Assembly: GCA_965216225.1 (NCBI GenBank)
Contig: CBDCFF010000017.1
Location: forward strand, 1 to 58,327
Length of the DNA: 58,327 nt
Reading direction: 5' to 3'
From: 3107 sp965216225
GTDB lineage: Bacteria; Pseudomonadota; Alphaproteobacteria; Rhodobacterales; Rhodobacteraceae
Position 1 is the first letter of the stretch. Each line of letters opens with the position of its first letter. A model generated the notes under the pieces. It did no database searches. It saw only the letters and a list, made by a program, of their open reading frames with translations, and was not told the origin of the DNA. A program made the position numbers and the translations under genes. Positions 48,282 through 56,711 of this stretch are shown in pieces.

Positions 48282-48604
48282 GATCAACGCTGGCTGACGC
48301 TTCAATCTCGACTGGCAAAAATACAGGGCCGTCAGCTTTCCGCACAACATCCACGGCGGGAGCATACCGATCATCCTTCAGCCATTTGAATATCAGATTG
48401 GCATTCATCGCATACCGACGTGCAACCTGCGCAACCGAAACACCAGCCGCCGTCGTCTGAAAACAGATTGAACGCTTCTCATCATCCGGCCAACGCCGCT
48501 TCTTCTGCTTCACAGCCATAGAGTGCCCCTAAGTGTCCTCTATCAATGGTGGTCACTAACCCATCAAAATCTGCGCCGTTAGGCGGGGCACACCGGACGC
48601 TTAC
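48282..48604 (-). pseudogene. IS66 copy 3 outer end with truncated tnpA
   Basis: tnpA starts at 48519 (KKRRWPDDEKRSICFQTTAA, VSVAQVARRYAMNANLIFKW) and is cut after about 79 residues at the right end of IS630 copy 2. The outer terminal repeat ends at 48604 (inverted GTAAGCGTCCGGTGTGCC) and is followed by the GTTGGTTT target duplication. The rest of tnpA and most of tnpB are missing. Confidence 0.85.
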
Positions 48605-48693
48605 GTTGGTTTTGGGTGTATAGGGTTTTGTGCGGATGTGTTTGAGGCCCAAAGCAACGCAGGCCTTTGCGAAAGTGCTTGAGCGATAGCAGG
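48605..48693 (-). pseudogene. IS481 transposase, internal fragment
   Basis: Minus strand: YRSSTFAKACVALGLKHIRT, KPYTPKTN. It joins in frame to the fragment at 38513-38730 once the IS66 composite and one copy of GTTGGTTT are removed. The N-terminal part is cut off by IS256 copy 1. The first 8 bp (48605-48612) are the right copy of the target duplication. Confidence 0.85.
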
Positions 48694-50010
48694 GAGTGTC
48701 CTGAATTCTGTGTATCTGTCCCGGTCCATGGGGGTTTCAAATACAGTCACGCATTGAAGCGCTCGTCGAACATAATAGCGAACTGGTTGCGGGCTGCAAA
48801 CCATTCCCGAACATTCCTGCCGCCTTTCTCGAAGTTGCGGATGGCCAGATAGATCAGCTTTGTTGCGGCCTGATCGGTCGGGAACGATCCGCGGGTCTTG
48901 ATTGATTTGCGGATCACCCGGTTCAGGCTCTCGATGGCGTTGGTGGTGTAGATGATCTTTCGGATCGCCGGATCGAAGGCGAAGAACGGGATTACTTCCT
49001 GCCATGCCCGTCGCCAGGCCGGGGCGATGGAGGCGTATTTACCGGCCCATTTCTCCTCGAATGCGTCCAGTTCATCGGCGGCCTGATCGGCGGTGGCAGC
49101 GCTGTAAATCCGGCGCAGGTCAGCGGCCACTGCCTTGCGGTCTTTCCACGAGCAGAAGTTCAGGGAGTGGCGCACCAGGTGGACAATGCAGGTTTGCACC
49201 GTGGTCTGCGCAAAGGCGGCGGTGATCGCCTCCGGGAAGCCTTTGAGCCCGTCAACGACGGCGATCAGAATGTCCTGGACACCTCGGTTCTTCAGCTCGT
49301 TCATCACCGACAAGCAGAATTTGGCCCCCTCGTTATCAGCGATCCACAGGCCCAGGACCTCGCGCACGCCGTCCCGGCTGACCCCCAGGGCGATGTAGAT
49401 GGCCTTGTTCTTCACCATGCGGCTGTCGGCGTCGCGGATCTTCACCCGCAGCGCGTCGAAGATCACGATCGGATACATCCGCTCCAGCGCCCGGCTTTGC
49501 CAGTCGCGCACCTCGTCGAGCACGGCGTCGGTGACGCGGCTGATCAAATCCGGCGAGACCAGAAGACCGTAGATATCCTCAAGATGGGCGCGGATGTCGC
49601 GGACGGTCAGTCCGGCGGCATAGAGGCCGATGATCCTGTCATCCATCCCGTCGATCCGGGTCTGGCCCTTCTTCACCAGTTCCGGCTCAAAACTGCCATC
49701 CCGATCACGGGGCACGGAAATCGGCGCCTCGCCGATCTGGCCCTTCAGGCGCTTGCCAGCTGTGCCGTTGCGCCGATTGGACTGACCCGGAGGTGCATCC
49801 TTGCCTTCTTCATAGCCCAGATGCGCGGTCAGTTCGGCCCCAAGCATCCGCTCCATCAGTTTGATCCTGAGCTCTTTCAGCAGCCCGGTATCGCCAGGCA
49901 GGTCTTCAGGCCGCTCGCAGCCTTCCAGAAGTTCCCTGGATATCGTCATCGTCATGGCTCCTCTCTCAAAGCATGGTACAGATCACAGATACACAGAGGA
50001 TCGGACACTC
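48694..50010 (-). mobile_element. IS256-family element, copy 1
   Basis: About 1.3 kb with inverted ends that share GAGTGTCC and CTGTGTATCTGT. One intact transposase. No 8- or 9-bp target duplication: left is IS481, right is a decayed IS66 tnpC, so the element marks a junction produced by recombination or deletion. Confidence 0.88.
48747..49955 (-). CDS. IS256-family transposase
   Basis: A 402-residue mutator-type DDE transposase: ISRELLEGCERPEDLPGDTG, HLGYEEGKDAPPGQSNRRNG, the catalytic parts YPIVIFDALRVKIRD and VVDGLKGFPEAI, VHLVRHSLNF, and TTNAIESLNRVIRKS near the end. Full length with no frameshift seen. It differs from the nested IS256 element to the right. Confidence 0.95.
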   Translation of the reverse strand: MTMTISRELLEGCERPEDLPGDTGLLKELRIKLMERMLGAELTAHLGYEEGKDAPPGQSNRRNGTAGKRLKGQIGEAPISVPRDRDGSFEPELVKKGQTRIDGMDDRIIGLYAAGLTVRDIRAHLEDIYGLLVSPDLISRVTDAVLDEVRDWQSRALERMYPIVIFDALRVKIRDADSRMVKNKAIYIALGVSRDGVREVLGLWIADNEGAKFCLSVMNELKNRGVQDILIAVVDGLKGFPEAITAAFAQTTVQTCIVHLVRHSLNFCSWKDRKAVAADLRRIYSAATADQAADELDAFEEKWAGKYASIAPAWRRAWQEVIPFFAFDPAIRKIIYTTNAIESLNRVIRKSIKTRGSFPTDQAATKLIYLAIRNFEKGGRNVREWFAARNQFAIMFDERFNA

Positions 50011-51042
50011 TCGCTTCGCCTTTTCCATCCGCAGGGCGACGCGCTCTTCAGCCTGCTTGTAGCGCACCTCTTTTTCCACGCCATGGAGGGCCGCAATCCG
50101 TTTGATCGTCTCCTCGGCGATGGCAGAGCCTTCTCGATCAAGGACCTCAATAAATTTGCGGCGCACATGGACCATGCAGGCCTGCTCGCGGGCCTTGTCG
50201 TCCCCGAACAGACCGTTGAAACCGGTAAAGCCATCAGCATGCACCACGCCTTTGTATCCTGCGAGACGGGTTGAAGGGTGCTCGCCTTTGCGATCCACGC
50301 TGAACTGATACCACGCACAGGGCGGCACAGGGCGGCACAGGGCGGCACAGGGCGGCACAGGGCGGCACAGGGCGGCGTCTGTCCGCACCACGGGCGTTCG
50401 TCACGCACATGGCTCCACAGCCGTGCGGTTTGCGCTTTTCCAGTCTTGCCCTTGGTCTGCATCCTGACCGGCGTATCGTCTGCGAACATCGCCGGCCCGG
50501 CGCGAACCGGTTTGCCGATGTGAGAGGCCAGGGGCTCCGGCAAGGCTGTCGATCGCCCCACCCGATCAGTCGGCGTGGAGCGATGCAGATCGACCTTGTC
50601 ACGAGCATGGATCCCGGACCGGCGGCAAAGCGGCAGGTGGTCGCAATATTTGCCGACCGGCACATGTGCGAACAAACCGGGGCCCGGGCGTCCGCGTGTG
50701 ATCGGGCGTGAGGACAACCCGGCCCGGGCGAAAGCCTCGCAGCAGGTGCAGGTCATGCGGGGACGCACGATCCGCTTCACAACGAAGTGGCCGGGGACAT
50801 GTTCCAACTCTTCGGTGACATCTTCGCCGGGTTGTTCGAGCGCACCACCGCAATCGCCGCAATCGCCGCAGGCGTCGCCGGGCGAGAGTATCTCTTGCCG
50901 GCGCTCGAGGTGGTCAGGCAGCGGTGCGCGATTGCGGGTGCGTCTGGCCGGGGTGGCCTCCTGCGCGTCGCCTTTGGACGCTGCCTTTTGCGCCTCGGCG
51001 GTCGCTTCAATCCCGGTGTCTTCCTGCAGACCGAACGCGAGC
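50011..51042 (-). pseudogene. Decayed IS66 transposase TnpC, copy 4
   Basis: The sequence follows TnpC of copy 2 from LAFGLQEDTGIEATAEAQ to EERVALRMEKAK but in several frames. The C-terminal part is missing (cut by IS256 copy 1), the N-terminal part is cut at 51043 by an IS21 end. A 10-bp minisatellite at 50315-50376 shifts the frame in the PPCAWY region, and a GCCGCAATC repeat near 50850 disrupts the zinc-binding segment. Confidence 0.85.
50315..50376. repeat. 10-bp minisatellite inside tnpC copy 4
   Basis: The unit GGCGGCACAG occurs five times in a row at 50321-50370, with partial copies on both sides. The homologous place in TnpC copy 2 (CGQAPPCAWYRF) has a single unit, so the array grew here. 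Confidence 0.93.
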
Positions 51043-51236
51043 TGTCAACGGCGTCGTAAAATCCTGCCATTGGTGCGGAGCAAAAGTCGGCCACTTTGTG
51101 GCGCGCCTTGGGGCGTGATGCCCTCAAGTAGCAAGCACGTTCCAAGGCGCGTTGGCCTTCAGGCCAACATGATGATGTGTCAGGTTTTGGCGATCCGTGA
51201 TTTGCTCTGATTGAGCCGGTAGCTCTCGGCGTTCAC
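51043..51236 (-). pseudogene. IS21-family remnant, terminal end and istB tail
   Basis: The end TGTCAACGGCGTCGTAAAAT at 51043 matches IS21-type termini. On the minus strand, 51236-51180 encodes the last residues of an IstB protein (VNAESYRLNQSKSRIAKT) followed by a stop. The rest is cut off by the IS256 element at 51237. The 51050-51180 stretch is non-coding element end. Confidence 0.7.
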
Positions 51237-51374
51237 GAGCTATGCCCGAAAGTTGGTGATGGTGTGATCATGCGGCGTTTTGAATTTGCTTGATCCCGTC
51301 TGTGAACTCAACCCCTTCAATGATCTCTGGCATGCGGTTGGCGCCGTCGAGCTTTCGCCATTTTCCTTGCGCTA

Positions 51375-52420
51375 GAGCGGTTCATCATTTGTTTGAATCT
51401 CGGGATTCCGTTTTTCGTTGAATTGTGATTCAAACTGCGTGCCGGGACTGGAGGCCGGCATGCATGGTAAAACCCTATTCGAATGATCTTCGGGAGCGTG
51501 CAGTAGCAGCTGTTGTTTCCGGCGAGACGGCACGTGTTGTGGCTGCCCGTTTCTCGGTGGCTGTTTCTTCGGTGATCAAGTGGCGCCAGCGATATCGCGA
51601 GACTGGCAGCGTGGCGCCTGGCAAGATGGGTGGCCACCGCAGGATTATCCTTGAACCCCACCGTGATTTTATCCTGGAGCAGATCAACCGCACGCCGCAC
51701 CTGACGCTGCATGGTCTGAAAGACATGCTGGCGAAGCGGGGCGTCAAGGTGTCCCACAATGCGGTCTGGCACTTCATGCGCCGCGAGGGGCTGAGCTTCA
51801 AAAAAAAACACTGCTCGCCCTTGAGCGGGCCCGAGCCGATGTGGCCCGCCGGCGAAAGCGCTGGAAGGGGGTCATGCGTCAACTCGATCCGCGCAAGCTG
51901 GTCTTCATTGATGAAACCTGGATCAAGACCAACATGGCTCCGCTGCGCGGCTGGGGACCAAAAGGCAAACGCCTGCACGGCTTTGCGCCCCATGGCCACT
52001 GGAACACCATGACGTTCATTGCTGCCTTGCGCTGCGATCAATTGACGGCGCCCTGTGTCTTTGACGGCCCGATCAACGGGCAGTCCTTCCGTGCCTATAT
52101 CGATCAACTGCTTGTCCCTGCACTGAAGCCCGGCGATATCGTCATCATGGACAACCTCGGCTGCCATAAATCGAAAGCCGTGCGCGATGCCATCAAGGCG
52201 GCAGGCGCGCGGGTGTGGTTCCTGCCACCATACTCGCCAGACCTGAACCCGATCGAGCAGACATTCGCCAAGATCAAACACTGGATGCGGATGGCTCGGA
52301 AACGAACCAGTGAAGAGGCCTGGCGATACGTTGGACGCCTCGTCGGATCAATCACACAACAGGAATGCCAAAACTACCTCGAAAACACAGGCTATGCTTC
52401 AGTCAAAATGTGAAGGACTC
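51375..52420 (+). mobile_element. IS630 copy 3
   Basis: A 1046-bp element with TA on both sides (51373-51374 and 52421-52422), inserted in the 3' part of the IS256 transposase gene. One base longer than copy 2 because of an A9 instead of A8 run. Confidence 0.93.
51464..52413 (+). CDS. IS630 transposase, copy 3 (needs frameshift)
   Basis: ORF A from ATG 51464 (MVKPYSNDLRERAVAAVVSG, helix-turn-helix) and ORF B from about 51835 to 52413 with the DDE residues (FIDETWIKTN, IMDNLGCHKS, YSPDLNPIEQ). The two are out of phase across an A-run at about 51800-51808. With nine A, a -1 slip would join KKK to TLLALERARADV; the other copies have eight A. Otherwise no damage is seen, so it may be active. Confidence 0.85.
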
Positions 52421-52591
52421 TAACATCATCAGCTTGAATGCCATGGCCAACCCGGTCTTGCGGCTCAGGCAGCCTTTGGTTTTGCCGGTGCGGTGGCGGA
52501 CGGTGGCGAAGGTGCTCTCGATCGGGTTCGTGGTTCGGATGTGCTTCCAGTGCTCAGCAGGGAAGCCGTAGAAGGAGAGTATCCGTTTTGG

Positions 52592-53536
52592 TCAACAGGT
52601 TTTCGGGGCCCATTTCCGGTCGGATTTGACGAGTGTGTTGGCGAGTTCGATCAGTTTTCGCATCAGCGCGACAAGCGCGACCTTGGCTGGTTTCCCGGCG
52701 GCGCGCAGAGCGTCGTATTTCTTCTTCAGATCCGGATTGAAGCGCGCCGCAACGAGCGCCGGCATGTACAATGCCTGCCGCAGCGGCTTTCGACCGCCCT
52801 TGATGAATGACTGGCCAACCCGGGTTCCGGATGATCGTGTGAACGGAGCAAGGCCAGCCAGGCTTGCCACCTGTTTGCGTTCGAGTTGGCCGATCCCGGG
52901 CATGAAGGCGAGGATGGCCGAGGCCGTCACCATGCCTGTGCCGGGAATGGAGCGGACGATTTCCAGCTTGCGGGTTTCTTCCTGGTCCTCAGCGATCAGC
53001 GCTGCGGTCCCGGCATCCAGTTCGGCGACGTGCCTTTCGACATGCTCGATCAACTCCCGCGTCTGACGCTGCAAAAGCGGCACGTCGAGTTGGGAGATGC
53101 GACCGGGAAGACGGACGCGTTCGGCCATCATTCTGGAGCGTGCCGAGTGCATGTCTCTGAGAAGGCGCCGGCTTTTTGACCTCAGCGGCAGCGCTTCGAG
53201 ATCGAAAGCCTTTCCCATTGCCGCCAGGGAGCGGGCATCCGCCCGGTCGGTCCTGGCGCGTGTGCCGCGGGCTTCTGCGAACCGGCGCGCCGGGAGCGGA
53301 TTTACCTTGACCAGCGGGAAATCCGCTTTGAGCGCAAGCTCGAATGCCCGGTGGTAGATACCGGTCGCCTCGTAGACGATCCGGGCGATCTTGCGCCCGC
53401 CCGGCCATTTCCGGAAGCTCCGAAACCCGGTCTTGCCATTCGTGAACTGCGCCGCCCGTCCTGTCTTGAGATCGAACGCGTCGAAGTGGGCTTTGGAAAT
53501 GTCCACGCCAATGTCATGATCCGTCATCTTTGCCAT
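52592..53536 (-). CDS. IS110-family transposase, copy 1
   Basis: A 314-residue DEDD transposase: RuvC-like N-terminus DHDIGVDISKAHFDAFDLKT, YEATGIYHRAFE, ARTDRADARSLAAMGK, and the C-terminal serine domain SIPGTGMVTASAILAFMPGI, LAPFTRSSGTRVGQSFIKGG. It appears intact. The recombinase of this family is guided by a bridge RNA encoded next to it. Confidence 0.94.
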   Translation of the reverse strand: MAKMTDHDIGVDISKAHFDAFDLKTGRAAQFTNGKTGFRSFRKWPGGRKIARIVYEATGIYHRAFELALKADFPLVKVNPLPARRFAEARGTRARTDRADARSLAAMGKAFDLEALPLRSKSRRLLRDMHSARSRMMAERVRLPGRISQLDVPLLQRQTRELIEHVERHVAELDAGTAALIAEDQEETRKLEIVRSIPGTGMVTASAILAFMPGIGQLERKQVASLAGLAPFTRSSGTRVGQSFIKGGRKPLRQALYMPALVAARFNPDLKKKYDALRAAGKPAKVALVALMRKLIELANTLVKSDRKWAPKTC

Positions 53537-53732
53537 ATCCTGTGCTTGTCATGCGGGGCCAGGGCCCCGTGTATCCGTTCAGGCCTGTGGTGAAGACGGC
53601 GGTCGATCATACTCTCTTTCGGTCTCTGCCGACCAGGCGCAACGCGATCCGACCGCCGCCGCTGCCCGGTATATGTGAGGTGCCGGGCAGCGGCTCCCTT
53701 ATCGCAAAGAAGCCACATAATGTCATAAGACA
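53537..53732 (-). ncRNA. Candidate bridge RNA region of IS110 copy 1
   Basis: The 196 nt upstream of the transposase are non-coding and strongly structured. In minus-strand order there is a hairpin with 11-bp stem (53693-53683 with 53669-53659), then a 9-bp stem CGGCGGTCG with CGACCGCCG (53658-53650 with 53605-53597) that closes a 44-nt loop, then a GC hairpin near 53551-53568. The 44-nt loop contains AAAGAGAG (53619-53612), which is complementary to the right target flank CTCTCCTT in 7 of 8 positions. The left guide match (GTTGCGCCT against TGTGCTGCT) is weaker. Confidence 0.55.
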
Positions 53733-54372
53733 AGCAGCACAGCCCGGTCTTTGGTCAGTTTCCCAACCGCCTTGTCATATTTCGCGCCACAGGTTTCCAC
53801 GAAGAAATCGAAGGCGGCCCCGGCTTCGGTCTTCGTTTCCGCCTGCCAGATATCATGCAGGTGGCCCTTGGCTTTGGCCTGCACCGATTTGGGCATGGCG
53901 TTGAGAACGTTTCCGGTCTTGTGAACCCAACACCGTTGTTCCGGGGTGCTGCCGAAGACTTCGCGCAGCGCCGCCCAGAACCCCCGTAACCCTTGGGGCG
54001 CCGTCGCCAATGGCCGGATCGGGGGCGTGGGACAGCCCGCGACGCTTGAGATCGAGCAGCAACTCGCGCCAACTCTGCGTGCTTTCACGGTAGCCGTCGG
54101 TGAGGCCCGGAACCTCCTTGCGGCCCCACTCATCCGCGCCGATCAGCACCAGAACGCATTGTTTCTGCTCTTCCATACGCGGTTGGAAATAGACGCCGTC
54201 AGCCCAGACATAGACGAAACGCCGGGCACTGAGATCGCGGCGCTGCCAGCGTTCATACTCCGCCCCCCAGTCCGCTTTCAATCGGCGAGATGGTGCTCGA
54301 TGAAAGCCCTGCCGCGTTCGGCCCCAACAGCGCCCCAGGAGCCTCCTGAAAGTCGCCCGTGGAAATGCCCTT

Positions 54373-54592
54373 GTCTATTGGATTTCCCAGGCATTCGTAT
54401 CCGTGCGATACGGATGCCACCCCTCGGGCCGCTGCAGCGGCCCGAGGGGTGGCGGGGGATGGATCGATGATGCCCTGGTCTTTGAGGACCGTTCTCAAGA
54501 TGGATCACCCCCGCCCTTTTGATGAACCCGAACAGATAGTGGAGGAGGGAACATCCCTGCCTCGTATGACAGGAACGGGAGACGAAAAGGTC
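54373..54592 (+). ncRNA. Candidate bridge RNA region of IS110 copy 2
   Basis: Upstream of the transposase lie a small hairpin (ATCCGT with ACGGAT near 54399-54415), a perfect 36-bp palindrome (54417-54452, half-site CCACCCCTCGGGCCGCTG) and an 8-bp stem GGCGGGGG/CCCCCGCC (54451-54458 with 54508-54515) closing a 49-nt loop. The loop contains ATGCCCT (54470-54476), identical to the left target flank at 54365-54371, and TCTCAAG (54493-54499), the exact complement of the right flank CTTGAGA at 55522-55528. This is the layout of left and right target guides in a bridge RNA. Confidence 0.7.
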
Positions 54593-55508
54593 ATGAATGA
54601 TACCATCGGCATCGACATCTCGAAAGATCATCTCGACACCCATCGCCTGAGCGATGGCAAGGCGAAACGCTTCACCAACGACCGGACAGGACTGAAGACG
54701 CTGAAGAACTGGATCGGCCCGCAGTGCTGCCGCGTCGTCTACGAGCCTACAGGACGCTATCATCGCGATCTGGAGGCCCGCCTTTCAAAGACGGCTCACG
54801 CCATGGTCAAGGTGAACCCCAAACGCGCCCGCCGCTTCGCCGAAGCGGTCGGCCAGTCCGCCAAAACTGACCGGATCGATGCGGAACTGCTGGCCCGCAT
54901 GGGGGCGATGCCTGACCTGAAGGCTTCACCGTTGCGCGATGAACCCATGAACGATCTGCGGGAGGTGCATGTCGCCCGGAGCGCTCTCATCAAGGACCAG
55001 ACTGCCTGCCGGAACCGGCTCTGCGGTGCGCGCAACACACTCGTCAAGGCGCAACTGAAAACCAGGATGCGCCAGATTGCAAAGCAACTTGCCCAACTCG
55101 ATGCCGAGTTGAAGAAGCGTATCCGCGAGGATGCAAAGCTTGCCAGACAGTTCGAGATCCTGCGGTCGATCCCCTGCCGTCGCAATACTCATCGAAATGC
55201 CGGAGATCGGAACCTTGACGCCCAGGCAGGCCGCCGCGCTTGCGGGCCTGGCTCCCTTCGTGCGCAAGTCCGGCAAATGGACAGCCAGAGCGAAAATCGG
55301 AGGCGGACGAGCCGGGCTTCGCCAGGCGCTCTACATGCCCGCCCTCGTCGCAGCGCGCTGCAATTCCCAACTCACCTGCGTCTACAAGGCTTTGCGTCAA
55401 AAGGGCAAGAAAGCCAAGGTCGCTCTTGTGGCAATCATGCGCAAGCTCATCATCCTCGCAAATACCTTGATCCGCGAAAACCGCCAGTGGTCCAAAATCA
55501 AACCTTGA
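54593..55508 (+). pseudogene. IS110-family transposase, copy 2 (frameshifted)
   Basis: N-terminal part MNDTIGIDISKDHLDTHRLS, YEPTGRYHRDLEARL, AKTDRIDAELLARMGAMPD is in frame with ATG 54593. Near 55175, after LRSIPC, the frame shifts, and the C-terminal domain continues in another frame (EMPEIGTLTPRQAAALAGLA, PFVRKSGKWTARAKIGGGRA) to 55508. A few codons of the GIGP-like segment are lost. Probably inactive. Confidence 0.9.
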
Positions 55509-55979
55509 CCAGGACAGATATCTTGAGATAGGGCCACGGCAGCAGTTCCTCAATCGATCTGGTCTTGCGCAGCTAGGGCGGCAAGATCGACGAGGCGAAA
55601 CGGATCTTTTCGTCCATATTGCCCCGGTCCCGCACCCGCGGCGCCTTCACTGCTATCGGGCCGATGCCGGTCATAACCTCGCGCTCGGGCAGATGACCAT
55701 GGCGCACCAGCCGCGCACGGCCATCGTCCGTCACCTCGCGGGCATGGGCGGCGAGGAGCGTGGCCAATTCCGCTTCCACCGCCTGTTTGAGCAGTTGGCG
55801 CGCGCCGGTTTGCAGGATGTCGGTCAGCGGGTCAGACGAAAATCCCGATGGACCGGGCAACGGCGTGATGGTAGACTTCGTCAGGTGGCATATCCTTTTC
55901 TCTGCTGAGAATTGCGGCGCGTGAACAACGCCATGATAGGCCGCCAATCAGCGCCATAACCAACTTTCGGCTATAACTC

Positions 55980-56294
55980 GATGATCTGCACCCTGGCGTC
56001 GTTCTCGCACACAGCTTGCGCAAGAAGGGCGTCTCACCAGAGAAGATTGCATTTGCCATGTTTAAGACGACAGGCAGTGAACGTGAGAACGCCGCTGCAA
56101 GGCAGTATCTTACAGAGGCTGGATATCTGGTGCTTGACGGCGAAGTTTCTGTGTCCACGGCTTACGGGTCAGCTTCCGACATGGGTAAAGCGATTACTGA
56201 AACCTCGTTCCGCACTCTCAACGACCGCGCCGCCAAACTGGCGCAAAGCGTCATCGACAAGATGGCAGAGCTTCAAGAAAGATCAGGTGGCATA
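55980..56294 (+). pseudogene. ParA-family partition ATPase, C-terminal fragment
   Basis: From the IS256 end onward the frame reads DDLHPGVVLAHSLRKKGVSP, EKIAFAMFKTTGSERENAAA, RQYLTEAGYLVLDGEVSVST, SFRTLNDRAAKLAQSVIDKM, matching the last 100 or so residues of plasmid ParA proteins. The Walker motifs and the rest are cut off at 55979. GC content is lower than in the chromosomal part. The frame continues without a stop into the next gene, which is odd: either a frame error removed the stop or the two are fused. Confidence 0.75.
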
Positions 56295-56543
56295 ATGAGT
56301 ACTAACATTACCAAGCTGAAACGCGGCAAGGGCGCTCCGCCACCGGCAGACGTTACGCCTGATGTGATTGCAGACGATACACGCCAAGAGAAAGCCGTGC
56401 TTAAACCGCTTCAAGTTCGTATCCCAAAAGCGGTTTTCGAAGAATTTTCTGAAAGAGCAGGGCGCGAATTTGGGTTTAGTCACGGTTCAAAGAAACAGCT
56501 CTTCCTCGGGATGTGGGAAGCATACAAAGCGCAAAACATGTAA
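56295..56543 (+). CDS. Small DNA-binding-like protein downstream of parA
   Basis: An 82-residue protein from ATG 56295 with AGGTGG 5 nt upstream. The N-terminal 35 residues are basic then acidic and look disordered (KLKRGKGAPPPADVTPD). The C-terminal part, LKPLQVRIPKAVFEEFSERA followed by FGFSHGSKKQLFLGMWEAYK, fits a ribbon-helix-helix (beta strand, two helices). By position after parA it could be the centromere-binding partner. No other evidence. After its stop, 56544-56573 ends in GCGCTTTTGCGC. Confidence 0.55.
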   Translation: MSTNITKLKRGKGAPPPADVTPDVIADDTRQEKAVLKPLQVRIPKAVFEEFSERAGREFGFSHGSKKQLFLGMWEAYKAQNM

Positions 56544-56711
56544 GCATGATTACACGCATTGCGCTTTTGCGCGGAGCTATGCCCGAAAGTTGGTGATGGT
56601 GTGATCAGGCGGCGTTTTGAATTTGCTTGATCCCGTCTGTGAACTCAACCCCTTCAATGATCTCTGGCATGCGGTTGGCGCCGTCGAGCTTTCGCCATTT
56701 TCCTTGCGCTA

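Larger units (their letters stand above)
38731..48604. mobile_element. 9.9-kb composite bounded by two inverted IS66 ends
   Basis: Both outer ends carry IS66-type terminal repeats (left GTAAGCGTCTGGTCTGGC; right, inverted, GTAAGCGTCCGGTGTGCC), and both are tnpA-proximal ends of different IS66 elements in opposite orientation. The unit splits one IS481 gene and is flanked by a perfect 8-bp duplication (GTTGGTTT), the size made by IS66. It therefore appears to have moved as one unit. Inside are IS66 copy 1 with IS21, remains of IS66 copy 3, and IS630 copy 2 with IS66 copy 2. Confidence 0.75.
52580..53732 (-). mobile_element. IS110-family element, copy 1
   Basis: A 1153-bp element without inverted repeats, with the dinucleotide CT (minus-strand sense) at each border (53734-53733 and 52579-52578). 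Removing it and one CT restores the IS256 coding sequence GTGCTG-CT-CTCCTTC (VLLSF). It contains one transposase gene and an upstream structured region. Confidence 0.88.
54372..55521 (+). mobile_element. IS110-family element, copy 2
   Basis: A 1150-bp element on the plus strand, again with CT at each border (54370-54371 and 55522-55523). Removing it and one CT restores the IS256 coding sequence (YLKGISTG). Sequence is clearly different from copy 1. The transposase is frameshifted; the upstream region is structured. Confidence 0.88.
51268..55903 (-). pseudogene. IS256-family transposase in four pieces
   Basis: Pieces in coding order are 55903-55522, 54371-53733, 52579-52421 and 51374-51268. 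They read LPGPSGFSSDPLTDIL to SSILPP-stop-LRKTRSIEELLPW, then GISTGDFQEAPGALLGPNAA, WGAEYERWQRRDLSARRFVY, GFWAALREVFGSTPEQRCWV up to LTKDRAVLL, then SFYGFPAEHWKHIRTTNPIE up to LAMAFKLM, and finally KWRKLDGANRMPEIIEGVEF. Besides the insertions it has a TAG in place of tyrosine (about 55575) and two frameshifts (near 54280 and 54005). Confidence 0.85.
51237..55979 (-). mobile_element. IS256-family element carrying three nested insertions
   Basis: Left end GAGCTATGCCCGAAAGTTGG (51237) and inverted right end GAGTTATAGCCGAAAGTTGG (55979) define the element. The transposase gene is on the minus strand and is split by IS110 copy 2 (54372-55521), IS110 copy 1 (52580-53732) and IS630 copy 3 (51375-52420). 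Without these it is about 1.4 kb. The 8 bp outside each end differ, so no target duplication is left. Confidence 0.88.

Noticed and set aside
50315..50376. Regular short repeats that might suggest a CRISPR array
   Set aside because: Units are 10 bp, contiguous and without spacers; this is a minisatellite in a decayed tnpC.
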